A DNA stretch of 12,400 bases from Thermococcus sp. (GCA_021157445.1 JAGGWM010000048.1:1-12400); one strand, 5' to 3'. Positions 1 through 8,189 are shown, counted from the stretch's first letter. The notes: generated from the sequence alone by a model not told the origin. Translations and numbers: made by a program.

Positions 1-557
1 CACTCCACAGAGAAAACGGGATAAGGTTAAAACTCGATGTTGCAAAGGTTTACTTCTCACCAAGGCTTGCAACTGAGAGGATGAGAGTTTTCGAAAGAGC
101 TAAAGAAGGGGAGGTTGTTTTTGACATGTTTGCTGGAGTTGGCCCGTATTCAATTCTCCTCGCAAAGAAGGCGAAGATAGTCTTTGCATGTGACATAAAT
201 CCATGGGCTATAAGGTATTTAGAAGTGAACAGAAAGCTGAACAAAGTTAAAAACATTATCCCGATCCTCGGAGATGTTAGAGAAGTAGCCGATCAGATAA
301 AGGCCGACCGCGTAATAATGAACCTCCCCAAGTTTGCCCATGAATTCTTAAAGGAAGCAATGATAAGCGTTAAAAGGGGTGGAGTTGTCCACTACTACGG
401 ATTTTCGCATGAAAACAATCTCTTTGATGAGCATCTAGAAAAAATAGAAAAAATCGCCGGGGAACTTGGAAAGGACATAAAGGTTCTCGAAAAAAGAAAA
501 GTAAGACCATACGCTCCGTATCAGTTCAACATTGCGATCGACTTTACCGTGTTTTGA
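1..557 (+). CDS. trm5b: tRNA (guanine(37)-N1)-methyltransferase Trm5, C-terminal part (5' truncated)
   Basis: Cut by the window's left edge; the open frame begins at base 3 and gives about 184 residues. Trm5 transfers a methyl group from AdoMet to N1 of G37 next to the tRNA anticodon, which protects the reading frame. Visible are the Class I methyltransferase motif I, DMFAGVGPYSI (bases 123-155), the acidic end of the second strand (ACDINPWAI), and the catalytic-site NLPKFAH (from base 321). The segment RVIMNLPKFAH closely matches what I recall of M. jannaschii Trm5b, and this favours Trm5b over the Taw22/Trm5a paralogue. The C-terminal RPYAPYQFNIAIDF strand is also typical. The internal ATG at 81 is not the start, because homology continues upstream (ENGIRLKLDVAKVYFSPR). 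The gene overlaps the convergent nucleotidyltransferase gene by 14 bp. Confidence 0.9.
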   Translation, partial: LHRENGIRLKLDVAKVYFSPRLATERMRVFERAKEGEVVFDMFAGVGPYSILLAKKAKIVFACDINPWAIRYLEVNRKLNKVKNIIPILGDVREVADQIKADRVIMNLPKFAHEFLKEAMISVKRGGVVHYYGFSHENNLFDEHLEKIEKIAGELGKDIKVLEKRKVRPYAPYQFNIAIDFTVF

Positions 558-1233
558 GCTTAAGTCTTTTCAAAATTTTGTTGCACCGTATGGTGATGAA
601 GCTTCTCAGGAACTCCTCATCAAATGAGATGCTCCTCTTGTTAAGGTAAGAAGCATAGATAGAGAGGGCATCTTCATCTTTAAGTTTTTGAAGTGCCTCA
701 AGGACATCTTTCTTTTTTAGAGTTTTCGCACCATTAAGGAGGGCAAGCAGCCTAGCAACTTCTCCTGCAGTTATATGAAGCATTTTTAGGTTCCCCATAT
801 TTACATCGCTTAGCTTGAGGAGTCTCGTAACCCTCCATTCGATAAGCTCCTCGAACCTATATTTGGGAAGAATTTCTGTTATGTCTTCTCCATAGATGAC
901 CACATGGTTCTTCAAGAAATCTTCTTGATAGATCGTTAAGAATTTGAAGGGGACTCCTTTGTTAAGGGGATCATCCAGATTCTCAAGAAACTCCCATGCT
1001 AAGTCAACTTCAACAGCACCTGTATTTTTGACACAGTCTTCCAAAATCCTTCTCAAAGAGGACAAGGGTTCCTCACTACTTTTCAGAACAACAAAAAAGT
1101 CAAGATCGCTCACTCCTTCAATAAAGTCTCCTCTCACGGCTGAGCCATAGAGGAGTAGAGAATAGAGCTCATCCATAAGCCGAGGATCCTCCTTGATTTT
1201 GTTCTTTATGCAGTTAATAATGGTTTCATCCAT
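544..1233 (-). CDS. Nucleotidyltransferase-fold (MNT/KNTase-like) domain protein, function unknown
   Basis: A 229-residue protein. The N-terminal half has the polymerase-beta/MNT nucleotidyltransferase signature: GSAVRGD (residues 30-36), then SDLD with metal-binding Asp43 and Asp45, and a third Asp77 in VEVDL. The full catalytic triad suggests an active nucleotidyl- or AMP-transfer enzyme, but the substrate cannot be read from sequence. The C-terminal half is helical and charged; I see no HEPN RX4-6H motif, so a MNT-HEPN toxin pair is not supported. Start choice: an upstream ATG at 1269 would overlap the preceding DUF192 gene by 35 nt and add a 12-residue Asn/Gln-rich tail with no motif. The ATG at 1233 lies one base after the DUF192 stop, preceded by AAAGGGAAATGAG, and suggests translational coupling. 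Confidence 0.8.
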   Translation of the reverse strand: MDETIINCIKNKIKEDPRLMDELYSLLLYGSAVRGDFIEGVSDLDFFVVLKSSEEPLSSLRRILEDCVKNTGAVEVDLAWEFLENLDDPLNKGVPFKFLTIYQEDFLKNHVVIYGEDITEILPKYRFEELIEWRVTRLLKLSDVNMGNLKMLHITAGEVARLLALLNGAKTLKKKDVLEALQKLKDEDALSIYASYLNKRSISFDEEFLRSFITIRCNKILKRLKLKTR

Positions 1234-1234
1234 C

Positions 1235-1699
1235 TCATTTCCCTTTGAGTTTTGGTTTGGGTTCTGCAAGGCTTATCGTGTTGTTTGAGCTCTTTATATT
1301 TAGCTTGTTTAGGGCTTCAATGGGAGATGGAATCGCTTTTTTCTCCTCTTCAACTTCCCAATCAATTTCATCTCCAATTTCGGCATTCAGATATTCAATC
1401 ACGCCCAAAGGGGCTTCAATTATGTATTTAGCACTTTCCCTTGGCACGTAAATTCTCCATGGGTGAGCCCTTTTTAGATCAACGATTTCTCTGGAAGAGT
1501 TCAGGAAGATGATATCTATGCTCTGAAGCATGAAAAACATATGAATTGAGGCATTAATTCTTGTTTCCCTGGATAAGACAAACACGAGAGCGTGGTCTAC
1601 AGTAGGTTTTAGCATTAACCCCCTGAATCTCTTAAAGAAAGTATCCGCGACCTTGACCCTTCCATTCCAGATTCTGCCTTTCGTTTTGTTTATCAACAT
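1235..1699 (-). CDS. DUF192 family protein
   Basis: A 154-residue protein with a full DUF192 core: RFRGLM (residues 24-29), SIHMFFM (51-57), DIIFLN (62-67), a hydrophobic stretch before EAPLGVIE (95-102), and the GD turn (109-110). DUF192 proteins are small beta-sandwich proteins of unknown biochemical role. No clear signal peptide is seen, unlike many bacterial members. The charged, low-complexity C-terminus after residue 115 (EVEEEKK, then PKPKLKGK) is outside the domain. ATG at 1699 is preferred: no Shine-Dalgarno lies upstream, but a TATA box lies about 28 bp upstream, as expected for a leaderless mRNA. A TTG at 1705 in the same frame is the alternative. It is first in a two-gene unit with the nucleotidyltransferase gene. 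Confidence 0.85.
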   Translation of the reverse strand: MLINKTKGRIWNGRVKVADTFFKRFRGLMLKPTVDHALVFVLSRETRINASIHMFFMLQSIDIIFLNSSREIVDLKRAHPWRIYVPRESAKYIIEAPLGVIEYLNAEIGDEIDWEVEEEKKAIPSPIEALNKLNIKSSNNTISLAEPKPKLKGK

Positions 1700-1720
1700 A
1701 CCCAAGAGAAAGTAAGCTAT

Positions 1721-1732
1721 TCTATAAATAAG
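1721..1732 (-). promoter_or_regulatory. TATA box for the DUF192-nucleotidyltransferase unit
   Basis: Read on the minus strand this is CTTATTTATAGA, a good archaeal TATA box. Its centre (about 1727) is about 28 bp upstream of the ATG at 1699, so the transcript should begin at or within a few bases of the start codon. A second TATA-like stretch at 1772-1779 could act in either direction and is an alternative. Confidence 0.55.
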
Positions 1733-1792
1733 TATTGCGACAGACGAGCCATTTCAGATTTGACACGATCATTATATTTGAAAATACTTTCA

Positions 1793-1809
1793 GTTGTTAA
1801 CCTTAGGTT
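1793..1809 (+). promoter_or_regulatory. SurR operator 1, extended motif GTTn3AACn5GTT
   Basis: The bases are GTT-GTT-AAC-CTTAG-GTT, an exact match to the extended SurR motif described for Pyrococcus furiosus. SurR is a redox-sensitive regulator that binds DNA when reduced and lets go when sulfur oxidises its CxxC switch. The site lies upstream of the likely TATA box of the Nfn/SudBA-like operon and within the divergent promoter region. Confidence 0.75.
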
Positions 1810-1818
1810 TAAAAAATA

Positions 1819-1841
1819 GTTATAAACCAAAAGTTGACAAC
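1819..1841 (+). promoter_or_regulatory. SurR operators 2 and 3, overlapping, covering the Nfn operon TATA box
   Basis: GTT-ATA-AAC at 1819-1827 is followed by CAAAA and GTT (1833-1835), a second exact extended motif. That last GTT also opens a third core, GTT-GAC-AAC, at 1833-1841. The likely TATA box TTATAAA (1820-1826) lies inside operator 2, so bound SurR should compete with TBP/TFB. An alternative TATA-like element CTATAGTG (1842-1849) would leave all operators upstream and would predict activation instead. The direction of control therefore depends on the true start site. Confidence 0.75.
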
Positions 1842-1883
1842 CTATAGTGTACAAACCAAAACATATGGACAAGGTGGTGCATT

Positions 1884-2732
1884 ATGGGTTACAAGATAAC
1901 AAAAAAGGAGAACCTGAGTGCAATTGACTTTTTTATGGAAGTCGAGGCACCGCACGTGGCGAAATCATGGAAGCCGGGGCAGTTTGTTGTTTTGATTGTT
2001 GACGAAAAAGGTGAAAGAGTTCCAATGTCTGTCTACTACGCTGAGGACGGGAAGATAGGGATGTTCATAAGGCGCCACGGAGTAACGACATTCAAGCTCT
2101 GGTATGAGAAGAATGTTGGAGACAAGATACTTAGCGTTGCCGGCCCACTCGGGAAGCCCATAGAGGTTAAGCACTATGGAAACGTTGTATTCGCCGCAGA
2201 TGCCGTCTGTGCACAGGCCGAGTGCTATGCCACACTCAAGGCCATGAAGGAAGCTGGCAACTACACCATAGCTATCCACAGCTTTGAGAACAGAGACAAT
2301 GTCTATCCCGAGAGATTCCTTGCAAAGTCTGTAGCGGATGAATTTTACATCACTACAGAGGACGGGAGTGTGGGAAGGAAAGGGCACTACCTAGATGTCG
2401 TAAAGGAACTTATAGAGCAGGACAAAGTTGATATCGTTTTTGCCGGTGGAAAGCTCGGCTCCCTTAAGAAGCTCGCCGAACTGACGGGATCCTACGGAAT
2501 CCCCACCATCGTCACGGTCAGGCAGATAATGGTGGACGGAACCGGAATGTGCGGCTCATGCAGGATACTCTATGATGGCGAGGTTAAGTTCGTCTGCAGG
2601 GACGGGCCGATGTTCGATGCCCACAAGGTGGACTGGGATGACGTGATAAAGAGGGACGCTCGCTTCGTCGAGCAGCAGAACCTGGCGAGAGAAAGGTACA
2701 TCGCCAAGCTTAGGGAGAAGGGGGTGATCTGA
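1884..2732 (+). CDS. Nfn/SudB-type small subunit: FAD and [2Fe-2S] ferredoxin:NADP oxidoreductase-like
   Basis: A 282-residue protein of the PyrK/SudB/NfnS family. These subunits pair with a GltD-like large subunit to move electrons between NAD(P)H and ferredoxin, in some cases by flavin bifurcation. Domains: FAD-binding barrel (1-95; RVPMSVYY at 45-52, GPLGKP 87-92), nucleotide-binding domain (100-210), and a [2Fe-2S] site with Asp218, Cys223, Cys226 and Cys238, matching the unusual Asp/three-Cys ligation of Nfn. The C-terminal helix ending LREKGVI resembles NfnI as I recall it. Odd: the expected Gly-rich dinucleotide loop is replaced by AADAVCAQAECYA (104-116), without glycine and with two extra cysteines, so NAD(P) use here is uncertain. 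RBS GGTGGT at 1873-1878. The stop codon directly abuts the large-subunit start. Confidence 0.85.
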   Translation: MGYKITKKENLSAIDFFMEVEAPHVAKSWKPGQFVVLIVDEKGERVPMSVYYAEDGKIGMFIRRHGVTTFKLWYEKNVGDKILSVAGPLGKPIEVKHYGNVVFAADAVCAQAECYATLKAMKEAGNYTIAIHSFENRDNVYPERFLAKSVADEFYITTEDGSVGRKGHYLDVVKELIEQDKVDIVFAGGKLGSLKKLAELTGSYGIPTIVTVRQIMVDGTGMCGSCRILYDGEVKFVCRDGPMFDAHKVDWDDVIKRDARFVEQQNLARERYIAKLREKGVI

Positions 2733-4181
<1,449 letters not shown>

Positions 4182-4222
4182 CTTTTTAATTTTTGTTTTA
4201 AAAAACAATAAAAATGAATAAG
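4182..4222. terminator. Convergent T-rich terminator between the Nfn operon and xorC
   Basis: After the large-subunit stop the plus strand has TTTTT (4183-4187), TTTTT (4190-4194) and TTTT (4196-4199). The minus strand leaving xorC has its own T runs from the A-rich half (4200-4215). A small GTTTT/AAAAC inverted repeat spans 4195-4206. Oligo-T tracts are sufficient for archaeal termination, so this can end both operons. Confidence 0.6.
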
Positions 4223-4783
4223 TCAAATCTCCCCTTTGAGAAGTTTTTCACCGAGTTCAAAGCCCTTTTTGAGGGCTCTTAGGTTTATATTCTCCGTTCC
4301 TTTGGGGACTGAATCAAGAACGGCTTTTTCTATGGAGCCCTCGCTCACAATGCCGGTAAGCTTAACCAGTAGCCCAAGGGTTAGAATGTTCATCGTTAGG
4401 CTAAGTCCCGTGGTTTCTTCTGCTATCTCCGTTAAAGGAACTGCAAAAACCTTGAAGTTTTTCTCAAGCTCTTTGTTTCTATTGGGGACTAAATCCTTCT
4501 CGACTATAACAAAGCCACCCTTTTTCACGAGGGGAAGATACTTCTCATAAGCCTGCTGGGAAAGCAAAATTGCATAATCTGGAGCCAGTGCTTTGGGGTA
4601 GTCTATGGGCTCATCACTTATGACAACCTCTGCCCTGCTAGCTCCTCCTCTTGATTCCGGCCCATAAGCTTGAGTCTGAACTGCATGAAGACCCTCGTAA
4701 ACAGCTGCTGCCCTTCCAAGAATGACGCTCGCTAAGATAACACCCTGTCCGCCAAAGCCACCTATCAGGACTTCTTTCCTCAT
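4223..4783 (-). CDS. xorC: 2-oxoacid:ferredoxin oxidoreductase gamma subunit, second (XOR) set
   Basis: A 186-residue gamma subunit of a 2-oxoacid:ferredoxin oxidoreductase, the domain that helps hold the coenzyme A site. GGFGGQGV (residues 8-15) and QTQAYGPESRGG (36-47) are the family signatures; the C-terminal part ends with the VPKGTENINLRA segment shared with korC. It is last in the seven-gene operon. The start is ATG at 4783, overlapping the xorB stop as ATGA and preceded by GGGGTGGGAAGA. An in-frame GTG at 4792 is less likely. The name follows the P. furiosus korDABC-xorABC arrangement. XOR was named there because its substrate is unknown, and sequence alone does not reveal it here. Confidence 0.88.
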   Translation of the reverse strand: MRKEVLIGGFGGQGVILASVILGRAAAVYEGLHAVQTQAYGPESRGGASRAEVVISDEPIDYPKALAPDYAILLSQQAYEKYLPLVKKGGFVIVEKDLVPNRNKELEKNFKVFAVPLTEIAEETTGLSLTMNILTLGLLVKLTGIVSEGSIEKAVLDSVPKGTENINLRALKKGFELGEKLLKGEI

Positions 4784-5625
4784 TCTTCCCACCCCATCAT
4801 TTTCTTCGCCCTTTTCTTGTATGCTTTGTATTCCTCTATTAAGCTCGGCCTATCTCTGTCGACAAATTCTCCAATGACGATTTTCCCTTCAAGCTCTTCC
4901 GGAGACATGTTCTTAGCCTTGCTTATGGGAACCGTTATCTTCTGGTACCATTTTATAAGCTCCGGACCTGTTTTAAGCCTGTTCCTTCTTCCAAAGCTTA
5001 TTGGGCATTGAGACAAGAATTCCACCAGAGTGAAGCCCCTCTTTTGCAGAGCCTTCTTTATGCTGTTTATGCCTTGGAGATAATTAAAGACGCTCCACCT
5101 TGCAACGTAGTTGGCTCCGGCGGCAACTGCCAGTTCGGCAATGTCAAATGGATTTTCAAAGCTTCCATATGGAGCGGTGGTCCCCTTAAGGCCTTTGGGA
5201 GTTGTTGGGGCAACTTGTCCACCTGTCATTCCATATGTGAAGTTGTTAATGAGAATGACGGTAACATCAAGGTTTCTTCTTATGGCGTGGATTAGATGAT
5301 TCCCGCCTATAGCAGCGGCATCGCCGTCGCCCATAAAAGCTATTACCTTGAGATCTGGATTTGCCATTTTAATTCCAGTTGCAAAAGCCAATGCCCTTCC
5401 GTGAGTCGTGTGAAGGCCATCAAAGTCCACATAACCGGGAACCCTCGAGGAACAGCCTATACCGCTTACCCAAACTATTTCGTCCTGGTTTAAGCCGAGA
5501 TCATCAATAGCTCTAAGGGTATACTGTAAAACCGCTCCAATTCCACATCCAGGGCAGAATATCGTGGGAAGCATATCTTTTCTAAGATATTTCTCCCTAA
5601 TTTCATAGCTGGGTTTTAAGTACAT
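4780..5625 (-). CDS. xorB: 2-oxoacid:ferredoxin oxidoreductase beta subunit, second (XOR) set
   Basis: A 281-residue thiamine-pyrophosphate subunit. CPGCG (Cys24, Cys27), GIGCS (Cys58) and SQCP (Cys207) supply the four cysteines that ligate the single [4Fe-4S] cluster in OGOR-type beta subunits. GDGD (99-102) and NNFTYGMTGGQ (127-137) form the TPP/Mg binding fold; LHTTHGRALAFATG (71-84) is also diagnostic. It transfers electrons from the hydroxyalkyl-TPP intermediate to ferredoxin. Start: ATG at 5625 has GAGGTGAGGAGG directly before it; the GTG at 5634 overlapping the xorA stop has no RBS. Residues around 235-255 are encoded by DNA identical to korB over 68 bp. Confidence 0.9.
   Translation of the reverse strand: MYLKPSYEIREKYLRKDMLPTIFCPGCGIGAVLQYTLRAIDDLGLNQDEIVWVSGIGCSSRVPGYVDFDGLHTTHGRALAFATGIKMANPDLKVIAFMGDGDAAAIGGNHLIHAIRRNLDVTVILINNFTYGMTGGQVAPTTPKGLKGTTAPYGSFENPFDIAELAVAAGANYVARWSVFNYLQGINSIKKALQKRGFTLVEFLSQCPISFGRRNRLKTGPELIKWYQKITVPISKAKNMSPEELEGKIVIGEFVDRDRPSLIEEYKAYKKRAKKMMGWEE
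4862..4929. repeat. 68-bp exact direct repeat, xorB copy (partner 7381-7448 in korB)
   Basis: All 68 bases match, including third codon positions, over the codons for SKAKNMSPEELEGKIVIGEF, while flanking sequence of the two paralogues differs strongly. This is the pattern left by gene conversion. Confidence 0.9.
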
Positions 5626-5630
5626 CCTCC

Positions 5631-6788
5631 TCACCTCAAATCATTCTTAATTCTCTCTACTATCTCTCCAGGGGTGTGAACTTCGCCGCCTATCCTGCTT
5701 ATGAGGCCAACCTCAGCCTTTCCGTTAGCCCCCTCTTTAACCAAGTGATAGAGCTGACCAAGGTTCATCTCCGCTACATACATTCTTTCTGCATTTTCTG
5801 CGATTTTTTCTATAAGTTCGAAGTCGAAAGGCCAGACGACATTAAGCTTGAGCAGTCCAGCTTTTATCCCTTCCTTGCGAAGTTCTTTTACCGCCCTCAT
5901 AGCAGATCTCGCCACAATTCCAAAGCTTATCAAGACGATTTCTGCATCATCCAGTTCATAAGTTTCATAATCAACGATGTCCTTCTTGTTGTTCTCTATC
6001 TTGGCAACTATGCGCTTTATGAGCTTTTCATGAACCTCAGCCTCAACTGTTTTAGGCCTTCCTCTTTCGTCATGCGTTAAGCCGGTAACATATGTTCTGT
6101 ATCCCTTCCCAAAGATTGGCATTGGAGGAACTAGGTCACCGTGAACGTCTCCAAATGGGTATTTCGCTTCTTCCTCATTAACCGGAAGCTTCCTATAAAC
6201 AAGCTCAAGCTCGTCAGGATTTGGAGCGTAGACCCTCTCCCTCATGTGTCCCACTTCGGCATCGGTAAGAAGTATAACGGGAGTTCTGTACTTTTCCGCA
6301 AGGTTAAACGCCCTTATCGTCATGTCAAAGGCTTCTTGAACCGTTGCCGGTGTTAGAACTATCAGGCTGTGATCGCCATGAGTGCCCCATATAGCCTGCA
6401 TTACATCTCCTTGGGCTGCCAGAGTAGGTTGACCTGTCGAGGGGCCGCTTCTTTGGACATTTACCAAAACCAAAGGGGTCTCTGTCATTACGGCATAGCC
6501 AAGGTTCTCCATCATCAAGCTAAAGCCCGGGCCAGAAGTTGCGGTCATTGCTTTGGCACCGGCCCAAGAAGCACCTATTACAGCAGCTATGCTCCCTATT
6601 TCATCTTCCATCTGAATGCTTACACCATCAACAAGGGGCATGTAAAGGGACATTGCCTCAAAAATTTCACTTGCGGGTGTTATTGGATAACCGGCGTAAA
6701 ATCTGCAGCCAGCTAAAATAGCAGCCCTTGCTATGGCTTCATCCCCTTGAATAAAATCCGCAGCACCTACCGGAAACGGATATCTCAT
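5631..6788 (-). CDS. xorA: 2-oxoacid:ferredoxin oxidoreductase alpha subunit, second (XOR) set
   Basis: A 385-residue alpha subunit, carrying the domain that binds the TPP aminopyrimidine and recognises substrate. YPITPASE (34-41), QMEDEIGSIAAVIGASWAG (59-77), TSGPGFSLM (84-92) and RSGPSTGQPT (113-122) are hallmarks of the OGOR alpha family; a C-terminal transketolase-like domain follows from about residue 285 (AEIVLISFG). Compared with korA it lacks about 15 N-terminal residues and differs in several loops, consistent with a different substrate. It starts at ATG 6788, overlapping the korC stop as ATGA with GGAGGG as RBS, so it is coupled to the kor genes. Two DNA stretches are almost identical to korA. 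Confidence 0.9.
   Translation of the reverse strand: MRYPFPVGAADFIQGDEAIARAAILAGCRFYAGYPITPASEIFEAMSLYMPLVDGVSIQMEDEIGSIAAVIGASWAGAKAMTATSGPGFSLMMENLGYAVMTETPLVLVNVQRSGPSTGQPTLAAQGDVMQAIWGTHGDHSLIVLTPATVQEAFDMTIRAFNLAEKYRTPVILLTDAEVGHMRERVYAPNPDELELVYRKLPVNEEEAKYPFGDVHGDLVPPMPIFGKGYRTYVTGLTHDERGRPKTVEAEVHEKLIKRIVAKIENNKKDIVDYETYELDDAEIVLISFGIVARSAMRAVKELRKEGIKAGLLKLNVVWPFDFELIEKIAENAERMYVAEMNLGQLYHLVKEGANGKAEVGLISRIGGEVHTPGEIVERIKNDLR
6139..6197. repeat. 59-bp direct repeat with one mismatch, xorA copy (partner 8738-8796 in korA)
   Basis: Identical for 42 bp (6139-6180), one mismatch at 6181, then identical for 16 bp. It encodes NEEEAKYPFGDVHGD and its flanks in both alpha subunits. Confidence 0.9.
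6663..6707. repeat. 45-bp exact direct repeat, xorA copy (partner 9262-9306 in korA)
   Basis: Identical over the codons for CRFYAGYPITPASEI. Protein conservation is expected here (TPP site), but identity of every silent position is not. Confidence 0.85.
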
Positions 6789-7297
6789 CTCAATCCCTCC
6801 TCATAACCTATTCTAAAAGCCTTTAGGTTTATCTCCTCAGTCCCCTTGGGAACCCTTCTCTTTATGGCCTTTTCAACACTCTCTTTCTTCACGATATTTG
6901 TTTTTGCGACCAAATATCCAAGGGCAACCATATTAACCGTTAAAGCCAAGCCTGTTTTTTCCTCGGCAAGTCTGGTAAATGGTGCACCTATATACTCCCT
7001 ATCGGGTTTTACGAGGTCAGTATCAATTATCAAAAGTCCATCCTCGCGAAGGGAGTCCTTTGTGGAGTTGTAGCCAAGTTGAGCAAGGGCAACAAGGATA
7101 TCGGCTTTTGTAACCATTAAATCGTAGATTGGCTCCTTTGAAATTATGAGATCAGCTATTGAGTGTCCTCCCCTGCTCTGAGAGCCATAATCCTGAGTTT
7201 GGATAACGTTAAGTCCCTCTATAGCAGCAGCTTCTCCAAGAATTATTCCCGCAAGAACGACTCCCTGTCCTCCAATGCCAGCTAACCTAATCTGCAT
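6785..7297 (-). CDS. korC: 2-oxoglutarate:ferredoxin oxidoreductase gamma subunit
   Basis: A 170-residue gamma subunit with GIGGQGV (residues 7-13) and QTQDYGSQSRGG (33-44). It forms the CoA-proximal part of the KGOR complex, which converts 2-oxoglutarate and CoA to succinyl-CoA and CO2 while reducing ferredoxin; in heterotrophic Thermococcales this serves amino-acid fermentation and biosynthesis. Start: ATG at 7297 has GGGTGGTGA just upstream and overlaps the korB end by 11 bp. The longer frame from 7336 would add 13 residues lying inside korB and is rejected. Assignment to KGOR rather than XOR rests on order and on linkage to korD. Confidence 0.88.
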   Translation of the reverse strand: MQIRLAGIGGQGVVLAGIILGEAAAIEGLNVIQTQDYGSQSRGGHSIADLIISKEPIYDLMVTKADILVALAQLGYNSTKDSLREDGLLIIDTDLVKPDREYIGAPFTRLAEEKTGLALTVNMVALGYLVAKTNIVKKESVEKAIKRRVPKGTEEINLKAFRIGYEEGLR

Positions 7298-8150
7298 CTT
7301 CACCACCCAAGCTATAGTATTGGGCAACTTCATCAATAAGCTTGTTAAGCTCCTCCGTAAACTCGGGCTTCTCCTTATTTACAAATTCTCCAATGACGAT
7401 TTTCCCTTCAAGCTCTTCCGGAGACATGTTCTTAGCCTTGCTTATGGGTATGGAATTCTTTGAAAACCAGCGAAGCATTTCGGCTGGAGTCTTCATCCTG
7501 TTTCTCCTTCCGAATTGCACGGGACATTGAGAGATCACTTCCACAAGCGAGAACCCCTTAACGTTCAATGCTTTCTTTATGCTTTCTATGAGCTGGTAAA
7601 CGTGGAATGTAGTCCACCTAGCAACATAAGAGGCCCCGGCAGAGGCTACTGTTTCGGCTATTTTCAATGGATGTTCAATGTTTCTATAAGGCGTTGTGGT
7701 GGTAATTGCACCAAAAGGAGTTGTAGGAGCCACTTGCCCACCGGTCATCCCATATATGAAGTTGTTAACCAGAATTACGGTTATGTCGATGTTTCTTCTT
7801 GCGGCATGAATAAGGTGATTTCCCCCAATTCCAGCCAAGTCTCCATCTCCACTTATAACAACAACTTTCTTATCCGGCAGACCAACCTTAACACCCGTTG
7901 CAAATGCTATTGCCCTTCCATGTGTGGTGTGGAGTGTATCGGCTAGAAAGTACGGTGAGGCTATCCAAGCCGAGCATCCTATACCACTCACAACAACCAA
8001 GTCACGCGGGTCGATCTTTAACTGATCTATGGCATTTGCAAAGGCATTTAACACAGTCCCGCCGCCACATCCGGGACAAAGTGCAGTTGGAAGTGCTTCC
8101 TTCCGAAGGTATCTGGCCATCTCATACTTCGTGTAAATTTGTTTTGCCAT
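7287..8150 (-). CDS. korB: 2-oxoglutarate:ferredoxin oxidoreductase beta subunit
   Basis: A 287-residue TPP-binding subunit. CPGCG (Cys25, Cys28), GIGCS (Cys59) and SQCP (Cys209) are the [4Fe-4S] ligands; GDGDLAGIGGNH (101-112) and NNFIYGMTGGQ (129-139) bind TPP and Mg. Start: ATG at 8150 sits at proper spacing from AAAGGTGA (8157-8164). The ATGs further upstream (8156, 8177) fall on or before that RBS. It is separated from korA by 55 nt, the only sizeable gap in the operon, and that gap carries the plus-strand sRNA promoter and 5' end. The C-terminal SKAKNMSPEELEGKIVIGEF segment is shared with xorB at the DNA level. Confidence 0.9.
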   Translation of the reverse strand: MAKQIYTKYEMARYLRKEALPTALCPGCGGGTVLNAFANAIDQLKIDPRDLVVVSGIGCSAWIASPYFLADTLHTTHGRAIAFATGVKVGLPDKKVVVISGDGDLAGIGGNHLIHAARRNIDITVILVNNFIYGMTGGQVAPTTPFGAITTTTPYRNIEHPLKIAETVASAGASYVARWTTFHVYQLIESIKKALNVKGFSLVEVISQCPVQFGRRNRMKTPAEMLRWFSKNSIPISKAKNMSPEELEGKIVIGEFVNKEKPEFTEELNKLIDEVAQYYSLGGEDAD

Positions 8151-8160
8151 ACACATCACC

Positions 8161-8168
8161 TTTAAATA
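8161..8168 (+). promoter_or_regulatory. TATA box for the plus-strand C/D box sRNA
   Basis: TTTAAATA on the plus strand, centred near 8165 and about 25 bp upstream of the predicted sRNA 5' end (about 8190). It lies on the korB ribosome binding site region of the opposite strand, so the two elements share bases. Confidence 0.55.
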
Positions 8169-8189
8169 CCCAAACACGTCAACTTTAAT

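Noticed and set aside
593..599. GTGATGA, a box C-like sequence
   Set aside because: No D', C' or D box at suitable spacing follows; it is nucleotidyltransferase coding sequence.
1234..1269. 12-residue N-terminal extension of the nucleotidyltransferase
   Set aside because: It overlaps the DUF192 gene and carries no motif; the ATG at 1233 couples neatly to the DUF192 stop.
4613..4619. Minus-strand GTGATGA, a box C-like sequence in xorC
   Set aside because: No CTGA at a fitting distance; codons for SDEPIDY explain it.
7298..7336. 13-residue extension of korC
   Set aside because: It lies in korB, and the RBS GGGTGGTGA precedes the ATG at 7297.
7761..7769. GTTGTTAAC, a SurR core motif
   Set aside because: It is inside korB coding sequence, lacks the n5GTT extension and has no promoter nearby; likely chance.
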